NCBI RefSeq assembly: GCF_002251795.1
Contig: NZ_NOXU01000031.1
Location: forward strand, 124,001 to 188,000
Direction of reading: 5' to 3'
Source of the DNA: Niveispirillum lacus
Lineage (GTDB): Bacteria; Pseudomonadota; Alphaproteobacteria; Azospirillales; Azospirillaceae
Length of the DNA stretch: 64,000 bases
A program made the position numbers and the translations under genes. Shown here piece after piece: positions 8,380 through 16,094 of the stretch (positions are counted from its first letter, which is position 1; each line of letters starts with the position of its first letter). The notes under the pieces are model-generated. The model made no database searches, had not been told where the DNA came from, and was given only the letters and a program-made list of their open reading frames with translations.

Positions 8380-8904
8380 ATGAACAGAATCAACATTGCC
8401 ACTGTCGAATTGATCAAACGGTTTGAGGGGTTGGGTGACGGAGACCGGGACCGGCCAGGCTTGCAACCCTATCTCTGTCCCGCCGGATTTTGGACCATCG
8501 GTTATGGCCGTCTGGTGCTCGGGCTTGAGGGCCGCCTGCTGAAGGGAGAGGTGGATCGTGCCCGCGCCCATGCCGTATATCCCGATGGGATTGATGAGGC
8601 CCGTGCCCTGACGTTCTTGATGGATGATCTGGGCAAGGTCGGGCGGCAGGTGGCAGTGCGGGTCCGCACCTTGCTGACCGATAACCAGTTCGGCGCCTGC
8701 CTGTCCTTTGTCTATAATGTCGGGATTACGGCTTTTGCCGCCAGCACCCTGCTGAAACGGCTGAATGCCGGGGACCGGGTGGGGGCGTCGGATCAGTTCC
8801 TGGGCTGGAACAAGGCGACCGATCCGCATACCGGCCGCAAGGTGGAACTGCCGGGCCTGACCCGGCGGCGTGTGGCGGAACGGGCCTTGTTCTTATCGGC
8901 ATAA
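8380..8904 (+). CDS. GH24-family lysozyme (phage-type muramidase)
   Basis: A 174-residue T4/endolysin-type lysozyme that cleaves the MurNAc-GlcNAc bond. The catalytic Glu is E16 in LIKRFEG. The second catalytic block reads YLCPAGFWTIGYG, where Cys33 occupies the position of T4 Asp20 and Thr39 that of Thr26; Cys there is seen in many endolysins. The usual GYGH is GYGR here. There is no signal peptide or signal-anchor, and no holin, spanin or other phage gene is nearby. It could be a domesticated phage gene or a type-VI or contact-dependent effector; nothing local decides between these. Confidence 0.82.
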   Translation: MNRINIATVELIKRFEGLGDGDRDRPGLQPYLCPAGFWTIGYGRLVLGLEGRLLKGEVDRARAHAVYPDGIDEARALTFLMDDLGKVGRQVAVRVRTLLTDNQFGACLSFVYNVGITAFAASTLLKRLNAGDRVGASDQFLGWNKATDPHTGRKVELPGLTRRRVAERALFLSA

Positions 8905-8909
8905 AGCGG

Positions 8910-8943
8910 CGGGCCCATCGCTTCCGGCGGAAGGACGGGCCCG
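8910..8943. terminator. Bidirectional hairpin between lysozyme and pal
   Basis: Outer arms CGGGCCC (8910-8916) and GGGCCCG (8937-8943) enclose an inner stem CTTCC-GGC-GGAAG (8921-8933). It sits between convergent stops and can form on either strand. Confidence 0.5.
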
Positions 8944-8949
8944 TCGGCA

Positions 8950-9474
8950 TCAGTTCACGACACTAACAGCACGGCGGTTCTGTGCCCAGACATCGGCGGA
9001 TGACCCGGCCACGGCCGGGCGTTCTTTACCGAAGGATAGAACCTGAAGGCGATTAGCATCGACGCCGTTGGCAGTCAGGTAACGCCTTACGCTGTCAGCG
9101 CGCTTCTGACCCAGCGCCAAATTGTACTCACGCGTGCCGCGTTCGTCGCAGTGGCCTTCGATGGTCAAGGTGATGGCAGGGTTGGCCCGCAGCCATTCTG
9201 CCTGCTTATCCAGAGTGGCGGCCGCTTCTGGCGACACCTCGAACTGGTCCAGGGCGAAGAAGACCCGATCACCGATCTGCGCCAGTTGCTGCTGCGGTGT
9301 CAGGTTGGCCGTCAAGTTCGACTGTTCCACGCCGGTGGTTCCGGCGCCAGAACCGGGGAAGGGCGTTGTGTAACCACCGCCAGTATTGCTCGCTTGCTGA
9401 TCGCTGTCGCGGACGGAGGAACAGGCCGCCAGCAGCAGCAGGGGGGCCAGCAGCAGAGGATTGGTGCGCTTCAT
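8950..9474 (-). CDS. pal: Peptidoglycan-associated lipoprotein Pal
   Basis: Outer-membrane lipoprotein that tethers the envelope to peptidoglycan within the Tol-Pal system. A lipobox LLLLAAC puts the lipidated Cys at residue 18. A Gly/Thr/Ser-rich linker follows, then an OmpA-like C-terminal domain with the peptidoglycan-binding signature IEGHCDERGTREYNLALGQK and RAVSV at the end. The ATG at 9474 is preceded by GAGAG at good spacing; an ATG five codons earlier is possible. The usual tolQRAB neighbours are absent, so this is an isolated pal, either detached from its operon or a second copy. Confidence 0.93.
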   Translation of the reverse strand: MKRTNPLLLAPLLLLAACSSVRDSDQQASNTGGGYTTPFPGSGAGTTGVEQSNLTANLTPQQQLAQIGDRVFFALDQFEVSPEAAATLDKQAEWLRANPAITLTIEGHCDERGTREYNLALGQKRADSVRRYLTANGVDANRLQVLSFGKERPAVAGSSADVWAQNRRAVSVVN

Positions 9475-9629
9475 CTTTTGATCTCTCATTCCCAGATGTT
9501 TCCACCGGCATGCAGTGCCGGCAGCCCCCCATCATCCAAGCCTGTGATTACGGCGGGACTTGGACCAAAGCCGGGCCTGTGTTGGGCAGGCGCTGCATGG
9601 CACGGATTAGGGATGGGGTGGCGGCCAGA

Positions 9630-10208
9630 TCAGGCGTGGCCGATATCCGATGATAGCATGGAGAGGTTGATGCCCAGCTTGGCCAGCGCCCGCTCCCATT
9701 TGCCGTCCAGATCGCTGTCGAACAGGATGGCGCTATCGGCAGGTGCGTGCAGCCAGCCATTCTGCTGCATCTCCTGGTCCAACTGTCCGGGGCCCCAGCC
9801 GGCATAACCCAGGGCCAGAATAGCTTTTTCGGGCCCGTGCCCTTCGGCCACAGCCCTCAGAATGTCGACTGTTGCCGTCAGCACCACCTGATCGCCCACC
9901 GGCATACTGCCGTCCTGGTGATAGTCGGGGCTGTGCAGGACAAAACCCCGCCCCGATTCGACCGGTCCGCCAAAATGGACGCGCAGTTCCCGCGCCGGGC
10001 GGGTCACATCAATGTCCAACTGTTGGAGCAGGCTGGTAAAGCTGATCCCGTCGAACAACCGGTTCACCACCAGCCCCATCGCACCATCTGCATTATGCAC
10101 GCATATGTAGATCACGGTCTTCTCGAACCGTGGGTCCGGCATCTGCGGCATGGCGATCAGCAGATGGCCGGTAAGCGATGTCAGGGGCTTCTTCTGGGGC
10201 TGCGGCAT
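9630..10208 (-). CDS. YqgE/AlgH family protein
   Basis: About 192 residues of the UPF0301 (YqgE/AlgH) family, recognisable from LTGHLLIAMPQMPDPRFEKT, GAMGLVVNRLFDG, the VHFGGPVESGRGFVLHS block and GYAGWGPGQLDQE. The biochemical role of the family is not established, though it has been linked to regulation in pseudomonads. The start at 10208 is inferred from the usual short N-terminus before the LTGHLLIAMP block; the frame stays open much further upstream only because it lies antisense to the peroxiredoxin gene. The two genes are divergent with about 160 bases between them. Confidence 0.9.
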   Translation of the reverse strand: MPQPQKKPLTSLTGHLLIAMPQMPDPRFEKTVIYICVHNADGAMGLVVNRLFDGISFTSLLQQLDIDVTRPARELRVHFGGPVESGRGFVLHSPDYHQDGSMPVGDQVVLTATVDILRAVAEGHGPEKAILALGYAGWGPGQLDQEMQQNGWLHAPADSAILFDSDLDGKWERALAKLGINLSMLSSDIGHA

Positions 10209-10368
10209 GGCGATGCGGGTCTGTTTTGACGGGAGACAATCATAGCAGTCGCCAACCGTAACGGGGGTGTTTTTCGACACCTGACCCTTTTGCTTGTCGC
10301 GGGGCCGGGTGTGGCCTAGAAACGGGCCATATGTTTTCGTCAACAACCCCCCAGGGGAGGACAAGCAG

Positions 10369-10851
10369 ATGAGCGTGAAGGTTGGCGACCGTGTCCCGTC
10401 GGTCACCCTGAAGCACCTGACCGAATCCGGCATGCAGGAGGTCAGCACCGACGATCTGTTCAAGGGCAAGAAGGTCGTGCTGTTCTCAGTACCGGGCGCC
10501 TTCACCCCCACCTGTTCGGCCAAGCATCTGCCGGGCTTCGTGGACAATGCCGAGGCGATCAAGGCCAAGGGTGTTGAGGATATCGTCTGCATGGCCGTGA
10601 ACGACCCGTTCGTCATGCAGGCCTGGGGCAAGGCCAACAATGTGGCCGGCAAGGTGACCATGCTGCCCGATGGCAACGGCACCCTGACCAAAGCCCTGGG
10701 GCTGGAGATGGACGGCACCGCCTATAATCTGGGTCATCGCGGCCAGCGCTTCGCCCTGGTGGCCGAGGATGGCGTGATCACCCGCCTGGAAGTGGAAAAG
10801 CCCGGCGCATTTGAAGTGTCGAGCGCTGAGTATGTTCTGAAAGTGCTGTGA
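10369..10851 (+). CDS. Prx5-type peroxiredoxin
   Basis: A 160-residue cytoplasmic thiol peroxidase of the Prx5/redoxin class that reduces hydrogen peroxide and alkyl hydroperoxides. The active-site loop VPGAFTPTCS carries the peroxidatic Cys49 with the conserved Pro and Thr. A second Cys in DIVCMAVND is the only other one apparent, so resolution may be by glutathione or glutaredoxin. Start at 10369 with AGGGGAGG upstream. A clear terminator follows. It is divergent from the YqgE gene. Confidence 0.93.
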   Translation: MSVKVGDRVPSVTLKHLTESGMQEVSTDDLFKGKKVVLFSVPGAFTPTCSAKHLPGFVDNAEAIKAKGVEDIVCMAVNDPFVMQAWGKANNVAGKVTMLPDGNGTLTKALGLEMDGTAYNLGHRGQRFALVAEDGVITRLEVEKPGAFEVSSAEYVLKVL

Positions 10852-10880
10852 TCGGCCAGCAGGCTGGTTCGCAGAAAGGA

Positions 10881-10920
10881 ACGGGCCGGAGCGGAGACGC
10901 ATCCGGCCCGTTGTCTTTGT
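10881..10920 (+). terminator. Terminator of the peroxiredoxin gene
   Basis: Stem ACGGGCCGGA (10881-10890) / TCCGGCCCGT (10902-10911), loop of 11 bases, then TGTCTTTGTT. It begins 29 bases after the stop codon and has the expected position and T-rich tail. Confidence 0.75.
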
Positions 10921-11160
10921 TGAAGATGCCGGCCTTGAGGGGACGTCTGGCGGGCGGGTGTGAACCCCCGGGCGGCGCGTAAAAGCGGCCCGGATACACC
11001 CAAATCCGGGTACCCGCCCGGCTGTTGAGACCTGTTTCCGCGCCCACATCATATCCCGACCGCGCTTAGATCAGACAGGGGTGCTGTTCACGCCCAGGCG
11101 GCCTCGGGATGTGGAAAACGCCAGATGTGGGGGAAAAGCGCAGGGCGCTGGTCACCCGTC

Positions 11161-12837
11161 TCACCCACGTCCGGCCAGCAAACTTTCTGCCGCTGCCCTG
11201 GCGGCCTGCGTGATCTCCGCGCCCGACAACATGCGGGCCACTTCTTCCAGCCGTTCTTCTAGCGTCAGGGCCACCACTTCGGTTGCGGTACGACCGGCGC
11301 TGACCTTCTTACGGACGTTCCAGTGATGCGCGCCGCGGGCGGCCACCTGCGGGCTGTGGGTCACCACCAGGACCTGCAAATCATGCTGGCCCAGCTTGGC
11401 CAGTCGCTCGCCGATGGCATCGGCCACCGCACCGCCAACGCCCGTATCAACCTCGTCGAACACCAGGGTTGGCACCGTGCCCACCTGGGCCAGGACCACC
11501 TTCAGCGCCAACATAAAGCGCGCAAGCTCACCACCCGACGCGATCTTGGCCAGCGGGCCAGGCGGGGTGCCGGGATTGGTGGCCACCTGGAAGGCGATGT
11601 CGTCGATGCCCGCCGCACTCCATCCTCCTTCGCCCAGTTGTTCCACCTTGGTGGCAAACCGGGCTTTTTCCAGGCGCAGGGGCTTCAGTTCCACCGCCAC
11701 TGCCTGATCCAGCTTGCCCGCCGCCTTCACCCGCGCCGCCGACAGGACCCTGGCGGCCTCCAGATAGGCGGCCTTGGCCGCCTCTGCCTGCGATGCCAGC
11801 TTCGATAGCAGGTCTCCCTGATCCTCAATCAGGTTCAGCTTGGTGGCCATTGCGGCGCGCAGGGTCACCAAGCCATCGACGTCAGTGCCGTGTTTACGGG
11901 CGGCGGCGCGCAAGGCGAACAGCCGTTCCTCTATCTTGTCCAGATTGCCGCCATCGCCGTCCATATCGGCGGCGAAACCCTGGATGGCGCGCGATGCCTC
12001 GCCCACCTCACTGGCCGCCTGATCCAGGACGGAGATGATGGGGTCCAGCTTGCCGCCAGCCTTATCGGCGATGCGCGACAGTGTACGCAGCGCCGAGGCC
12101 AGGGCCCGTTCCGCTCCACGCTCGCCCGACAGTTCGGTCGACGCCTGGGTCAGGCTCTCAATCAGCTTCTCACGGTGCTGCAGCACGACCCGCTGTTCGG
12201 CCAGCGACTTCTCCTCACCCTCCTCTGGGGAGAGTTGATCCAACTCCTCCACCGCGTGGCGTAAGTAATCCTCCTCGGCGCGGGCGCGGGAGGCGTCCTC
12301 GGCTGCGGAGAGGCGCGCCTGTTCCACCTGGCGCCAGGCACGCCAGGCGGTCGCGACTTTCTGCCCTTGCGCTGATAATTGGGCGTAATCGTCCAGCAGG
12401 TCGCGGTGTGTGCGCGGGTCCAGCAAGCCATGGGTGTCGAACTGGCCATGCACCTCGACCAGGGTTTCGCCCAGCCGACGCAGCAGGGTGACGCCCACCG
12501 GCTGATCATTCACGAAACAGCGGGAGCGGCCGTCATTGGTCAGGGTGCGGCGGATGACCAGCGTGTCTTCCACCTCCAGTTCCTGCTCGCGCAGAATGGC
12601 GAAGGCTGGATGGTCACCCCGCTTACCCAGGTCGAATTCGGCGGTGACGCTCGCCTGATCGCAACCATGACGGACCAGGGAACTATCGCCACGCGCGCCA
12701 AGCGCCAACCCCAGCGCGTCCAGTAGGATTGATTTGCCGGCCCCCGTCTCGCCCGTCAGCACACAAAGCCCCGGCTGGAACGCCAGCGTCAGGCGTTCGA
12801 TCAGGACGACGTCGCGGATCGACAGGGTGACAAGCAT
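11161..12837 (-). CDS. recN: DNA repair protein RecN
   Basis: A 558-residue SMC-like ATPase of double-strand-break repair. The N-terminal Walker A GETGAGKSILLDAL lies near residue 35. Long coiled-coil arms follow (about residues 155-360, rich in E, R, A and Q). The C-terminal part holds the signature ASGGELARFMLAL and Walker B TLVFDEVDTGVGG. Length is normal for RecN. Start MLVTLSIRDVVLIERLTLAF at 12837. The gene is the last of the minus-strand run and follows bamD by 43 bases, an arrangement common in Alphaproteobacteria. Confidence 0.96.
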   Translation of the reverse strand: MLVTLSIRDVVLIERLTLAFQPGLCVLTGETGAGKSILLDALGLALGARGDSSLVRHGCDQASVTAEFDLGKRGDHPAFAILREQELEVEDTLVIRRTLTNDGRSRCFVNDQPVGVTLLRRLGETLVEVHGQFDTHGLLDPRTHRDLLDDYAQLSAQGQKVATAWRAWRQVEQARLSAAEDASRARAEEDYLRHAVEELDQLSPEEGEEKSLAEQRVVLQHREKLIESLTQASTELSGERGAERALASALRTLSRIADKAGGKLDPIISVLDQAASEVGEASRAIQGFAADMDGDGGNLDKIEERLFALRAAARKHGTDVDGLVTLRAAMATKLNLIEDQGDLLSKLASQAEAAKAAYLEAARVLSAARVKAAGKLDQAVAVELKPLRLEKARFATKVEQLGEGGWSAAGIDDIAFQVATNPGTPPGPLAKIASGGELARFMLALKVVLAQVGTVPTLVFDEVDTGVGGAVADAIGERLAKLGQHDLQVLVVTHSPQVAARGAHHWNVRKKVSAGRTATEVVALTLEERLEEVARMLSGAEITQAARAAAESLLAGRG

Positions 12838-12880
12838 GGCACAGCCGGGGCGGTAGGAAGGGGGAATCGAAACAGCCGGA

Positions 12881-13708
12881 TCAGAACAGCCAGTCGACGG
12901 CCCGCTGGAACAAGGACGGCTTCTCGCCACGTTCGCTGCGGTTCATCAGGGCATAGGTGTCCTGGTACCAGACGGAACCAGGATAATTATGGCTCAGCAG
13001 GGCCGCATTGGCCTGCGCTTCTTCGCGGATACCCAGGGCCAGATAGGCCTCGACCATGCGATGCAGGGCTTCGGGAACATGGCTGGTCGCCTGATATTCA
13101 TCAATCACGCGCCGGAAGCGCTTGATGGCGCCCATATATTCGCCCGTTGCCAAGTAAAAACGGCCGACCTCCATATCCTTGCCCGCCAGATGGTCGCGGG
13201 TAAGGTCAATCTTCAGCCGTGCGTCACGGGCATAAGGGCTGGTGGGGAAGCGGCGGACCACTTCCTGCAAATTTTTCAACGCCTCGTATGTCGTGCTCTG
13301 GTCACGACGGACATCGCTGATCCGTTCGTAATTGCACAAGGCCTTGAGATAGAAGGCGTAAGCCGCATTGCGGTTGCCAGGATGCAACGCGATGAACCGA
13401 TCCAACGTCGTAATCGCATCATCATAGCGCAGCGCCTGATAGTGCGAATAGGCCGCCATCAACTGCGCCCGTACCGCCCATTGGCTGTACGGGTGCTGGC
13501 GCTCGACCTCGTCGAACAGCAGCGCTGCCTTGGTGTAGTTGCGATTGTCGATGGCGTTGGACGCCTCGGAATAGATCTGCTCAACCGGCCGCTCCACATA
13601 AGGAAGCTCGTCCTTCTTGCCCGAGCAGGCGGCGAGGAACAGGAGGGCGACCGGCGCCAGATGGCGGAGGACACGGGCGCGGCGGTTCAGACGTTCGGTG
13701 CGGAGCAT
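12881..13708 (-). CDS. bamD: Outer membrane assembly lipoprotein BamD (ComL)
   Basis: Lipoprotein subunit of the Bam machine that inserts beta-barrel proteins into the outer membrane. From the ATG at 13708 the lipobox LLFLAAC gives Cys28. The remaining sequence is five TPR-like helical pairs, beginning VEQIYSEASNAIDNRNYTKA and including the family-typical QLMAAYSHYQALRYDDAI and FPTSPYARDARLKID. Total 275 residues, as expected. An ATG nine codons upstream is possible but less typical. It lies between a periplasmic binding protein gene and recN. Confidence 0.94.
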   Translation of the reverse strand: MLRTERLNRRARVLRHLAPVALLFLAACSGKKDELPYVERPVEQIYSEASNAIDNRNYTKAALLFDEVERQHPYSQWAVRAQLMAAYSHYQALRYDDAITTLDRFIALHPGNRNAAYAFYLKALCNYERISDVRRDQSTTYEALKNLQEVVRRFPTSPYARDARLKIDLTRDHLAGKDMEVGRFYLATGEYMGAIKRFRRVIDEYQATSHVPEALHRMVEAYLALGIREEAQANAALLSHNYPGSVWYQDTYALMNRSERGEKPSLFQRAVDWLF

Positions 13709-13870
13709 CGGCAAGGACAACCAAGCAGCAAGCATGAATGCGGGATGCCTTATAGCACGCACGGGACCGCCACCGCCAAGCGGCAAACGTCACGGCCACG
13801 CACCGAAAGGCGCTTTTCAGCGAAGATGGCGTTGAATCCTGGCGGAACCATGGCGGGCATGCCGGGGAAA

Positions 13871-14680
13871 TCACTGTTTGAAGGCCGACCGAGCGGCCAG
13901 CAGACTGGAATCCGGTTGTTCAGCCAGGAGCGCTTCGTCGGAACGCTGCCGCAATACCCTTCCGACAACATCCGGGCGAAAACAGACATGCAGGCTTTTG
14001 TCTTCCAACAACCGATCATTAAAGCGCAGGCCCGTGCGCAGGGAGCGCAGATCGGGATCGGTGGCAAGAAGATGCGACAGGACATTGCCATCAATCACCG
14101 CCATGTCCAGCCGCCCCGCCGCCAGCTTGCGCAGATTTGTGGCGTCATCGACGGCTGGCTCCACGGTCAGGATGCCATCGGCAGCCGCCCGATCAAAAGC
14201 ATCGGTATTCACATAACCACGCACTGTGCCGATGCGGCGGCCAGCAAGGTCTGACAGGCTGCGCCAGGAAACCGGTGCGCCCACCCGTTCGGCAAAGCCA
14301 AGGGGGCTGCTGCCGATCGGGGTTGAGAGCAGGCATTTAGCCTCACTGGCGGCTGTCTGATATTCCGGAAAATACCCGGCATATCCCGGCGTCCGCAAAC
14401 CCGTATTGACCGCACGTTGCCAGGGCATGAACTCTACAGCCAAGGCGAGACCTGCCCGTTTCAGGGTACGTTCTACGATGGCTGTGGACAGGCCACGGTT
14501 AGGCAGACTTTCTCCACTGAAGGGCGGCCAATCCAGACTGGACAGTCGAACGGTATGGCCCGCACCGTCAGGGGCGGTGTCGGCGCGAGCCACCGTTACG
14601 GCTGCCACAGGCATCAACAAGACTGCGGCCAGGCCCCAGAGGGTGGCAAGAAGCAGGCTGGGAAGAGGCCAATGCAACAT
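13871..14680 (-). CDS. Periplasmic substrate-binding protein (SBP family 3-like)
   Basis: A 269-residue exported protein with a signal peptide (LLLATLWGLAAVLLMPVAA, cleavage near ARADT). The mature part has the family-3 layout: LSSLDWPPFSGESLPNRG at the ligand pocket, PWQRAVNTGL, a DLAGRRIGTVRGYVN hinge region, and LAAGRLDMAVIDGNVL. No ABC permease or ATPase is adjacent, so it may be a stand-alone sensor or scavenger of amino-acid-like ligands. It interrupts the lpxC-bamD order often seen in related genomes. An lpxC terminator precedes it, so it probably has its own promoter. Confidence 0.82.
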   Translation of the reverse strand: MLHWPLPSLLLATLWGLAAVLLMPVAAVTVARADTAPDGAGHTVRLSSLDWPPFSGESLPNRGLSTAIVERTLKRAGLALAVEFMPWQRAVNTGLRTPGYAGYFPEYQTAASEAKCLLSTPIGSSPLGFAERVGAPVSWRSLSDLAGRRIGTVRGYVNTDAFDRAAADGILTVEPAVDDATNLRKLAAGRLDMAVIDGNVLSHLLATDPDLRSLRTGLRFNDRLLEDKSLHVCFRPDVVGRVLRQRSDEALLAEQPDSSLLAARSAFKQ

Positions 14681-14744
14681 CGCTCACCCTTGGAACGACG
14701 GTGACTATGCCTGATGATGACGCAAAGGCCAGTGACAGTCCCAT

Positions 14745-14780
14745 GAAAAAAGGGGGCGCCGGCCTGGCCGACGCCCCCTT
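14745..14780 (-). terminator. Terminator of lpxC
   Basis: On the minus strand AAGGGGGCG (plus 14780-14772) pairs with CGCCCCCTT (14758-14750) around a 13-base loop, followed by a run of six T. It is about 30 bases past the lpxC stop and is the best intrinsic terminator in this part of the window. Confidence 0.85.
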
Positions 14781-14810
14781 ATCCGTAAGGGTGGACAATG
14801 CCTCCCCCCA

Positions 14811-15704
14811 TCAGGCGACCGCGGCGCGGTTGTCCCACATCTCCGCATCTTCCCGACGCCAAGCGGTATTGTCCGCGAACAGGGCGCGCAGGAGCGCATT
14901 ATTCATGGCGTGCCCAGGACGCAGCCCTTGGTAATGACCGAGGATCGCACCACCAGCCAGATACAGATCGCCCACAGCGTCCAGGATTTTATGGCGAATA
15001 AACTCATCTGTGTGGCGCAGTCCACCGGGATTAAGGACATGATCACCATCAATGACCACGGCATTGTCCAATGAGCCGCCCAGACCCAGCCCGGCATGGC
15101 GCATGGCTTCCACCTCATGCGCAAAACCGAAGGTCCGACAGTCCGCGACTTCCGTCTTGAAGGCGTTGTCCGTCAGGCGCAGGAAACCTTCCTGGCGGCG
15201 GATCAGCGCCGTATTCTCATAAACGATCTCGGCGCGGAAGCTGCTGACCGGGGCGGGCGACAGGCTGACCAGCTTGTCCCCATCCTGCACCCGCACCTCC
15301 CGCAGGACACGGATCACGCGGCGCGGTTGGTCTTGCTGTTGAATGCCAGCACATTCGATCAAGAAGACAAAGGGTGCGGCACTACCATCCATGATGGGCA
15401 GTTCCGGCGCATCCACTTCGACCACAACATTATCAATGTTCAGCCCACGCAGGGCCGCCATCAGATGCTCGATGGTGCCGATGGTGGTGCCATGCTCATT
15501 CTTCAGCAGGGTACAGAGACGGGTATCCGCCACCAGATCCCACCGGGCCGGGATTACGGCGCGATCAGCCGGGACGTCAGTGCGGACAAAGCTGATGCCA
15601 TGGTCAACCGGGGCAGGCCGTAAGGTCATGCGGACGCGGCGCCCCGAATGGAGACCGATGCCGGCGCAGTTGATGGTGCTCTTGAGCGTCTGTTGCCAGG
15701 ACAT
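14811..15704 (-). CDS. lpxC: UDP-3-O-acyl-N-acetylglucosamine deacetylase LpxC
   Basis: A 297-residue zinc enzyme that catalyses the committed step of lipid A synthesis in the cytoplasm. The N-terminus MSWQQTLKSTINCAGIGLHS is classic. Zinc ligands are His80 in GTIEHLMAAL and the later HKILDAVGDL pair near residue 240; catalytic Glu/Asp residues lie in ELPIMDGSA. Start at 15704 with an AGGGAC region upstream. It follows ftsZ but each has its own terminator, and an operator-like palindrome lies about 70 bases upstream, so it is probably a separate transcription unit. Confidence 0.97.
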   Translation of the reverse strand: MSWQQTLKSTINCAGIGLHSGRRVRMTLRPAPVDHGISFVRTDVPADRAVIPARWDLVADTRLCTLLKNEHGTTIGTIEHLMAALRGLNIDNVVVEVDAPELPIMDGSAAPFVFLIECAGIQQQDQPRRVIRVLREVRVQDGDKLVSLSPAPVSSFRAEIVYENTALIRRQEGFLRLTDNAFKTEVADCRTFGFAHEVEAMRHAGLGLGGSLDNAVVIDGDHVLNPGGLRHTDEFIRHKILDAVGDLYLAGGAILGHYQGLRPGHAMNNALLRALFADNTAWRREDAEMWDNRAAVA

Positions 15705-15770
15705 GGATTTGTCCCTTTCCCTAAAATCGACAGTAACGCCCCCTGGTGCGAAAAGCCAGCGGCTGTCCCT

Positions 15771-15806
15771 TCGTGATGGCTCCAATTTAGTATGGGTCCA
15801 TCACGA
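15771..15806. promoter_or_regulatory. Palindrome in the lpxC leader
   Basis: TCGTGATGG (15771-15779) and its exact reverse complement CCATCACGA (15798-15806), separated by 18 AT-rich bases. It lies 67-102 bases upstream of lpxC within a 390-base gap (15705-16094) that otherwise holds only the ftsZ terminator. It looks like an operator overlapping a promoter; no regulator can be named. Confidence 0.45.
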
Positions 15807-15974
15807 TGTGCAGTGCCATCCCACCTGCGCTGCAATGCGGTACCGCTGATCTCCGCACTGTGAAAATGCCAGAGCTTTCGTCCAGGCTCAAATCACTCTT
15901 TGTTACCGATTGTTACGGCATACGCCCGTAAGTATCTGAAACCTCTTCACAATTTTGTCGCAATTGTGGCGAAG

Positions 15975-16014
15975 GTAAAATGAAAGGGGCCGGTCCCCGC
16001 CGGACCGGCCCCTT
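15975..16014 (-). terminator. Terminator of ftsZ
   Basis: A 13-bp perfect stem, AAGGGGCCGGTCC (15984-15996) / GGACCGGCCCCTT (16002-16014), with a 5-base loop. On the minus strand it is followed by TCATTTTACC. It lies about 80 bases beyond the ftsZ stop. Confidence 0.8.
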
Positions 16015-16094
16015 GTGCACTGCGATAAGTGATTGAAAATGAACAGAGTTCACCGGGCAGGTCCACCGCCAGGGCTGCCCGGATTCCCGTCGGG

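Noticed and set aside
8380-8904. Prophage remnant around the lysozyme
   Set aside because: No integrase, attachment repeat, structural or holin gene is present, and the flanking genes are ordinary chromosomal ones.
9630-10718. A 362-codon version of the YqgE gene
   Set aside because: The extension runs antisense through the peroxiredoxin gene. YqgE proteins begin near the LTGHLLIAMP block.
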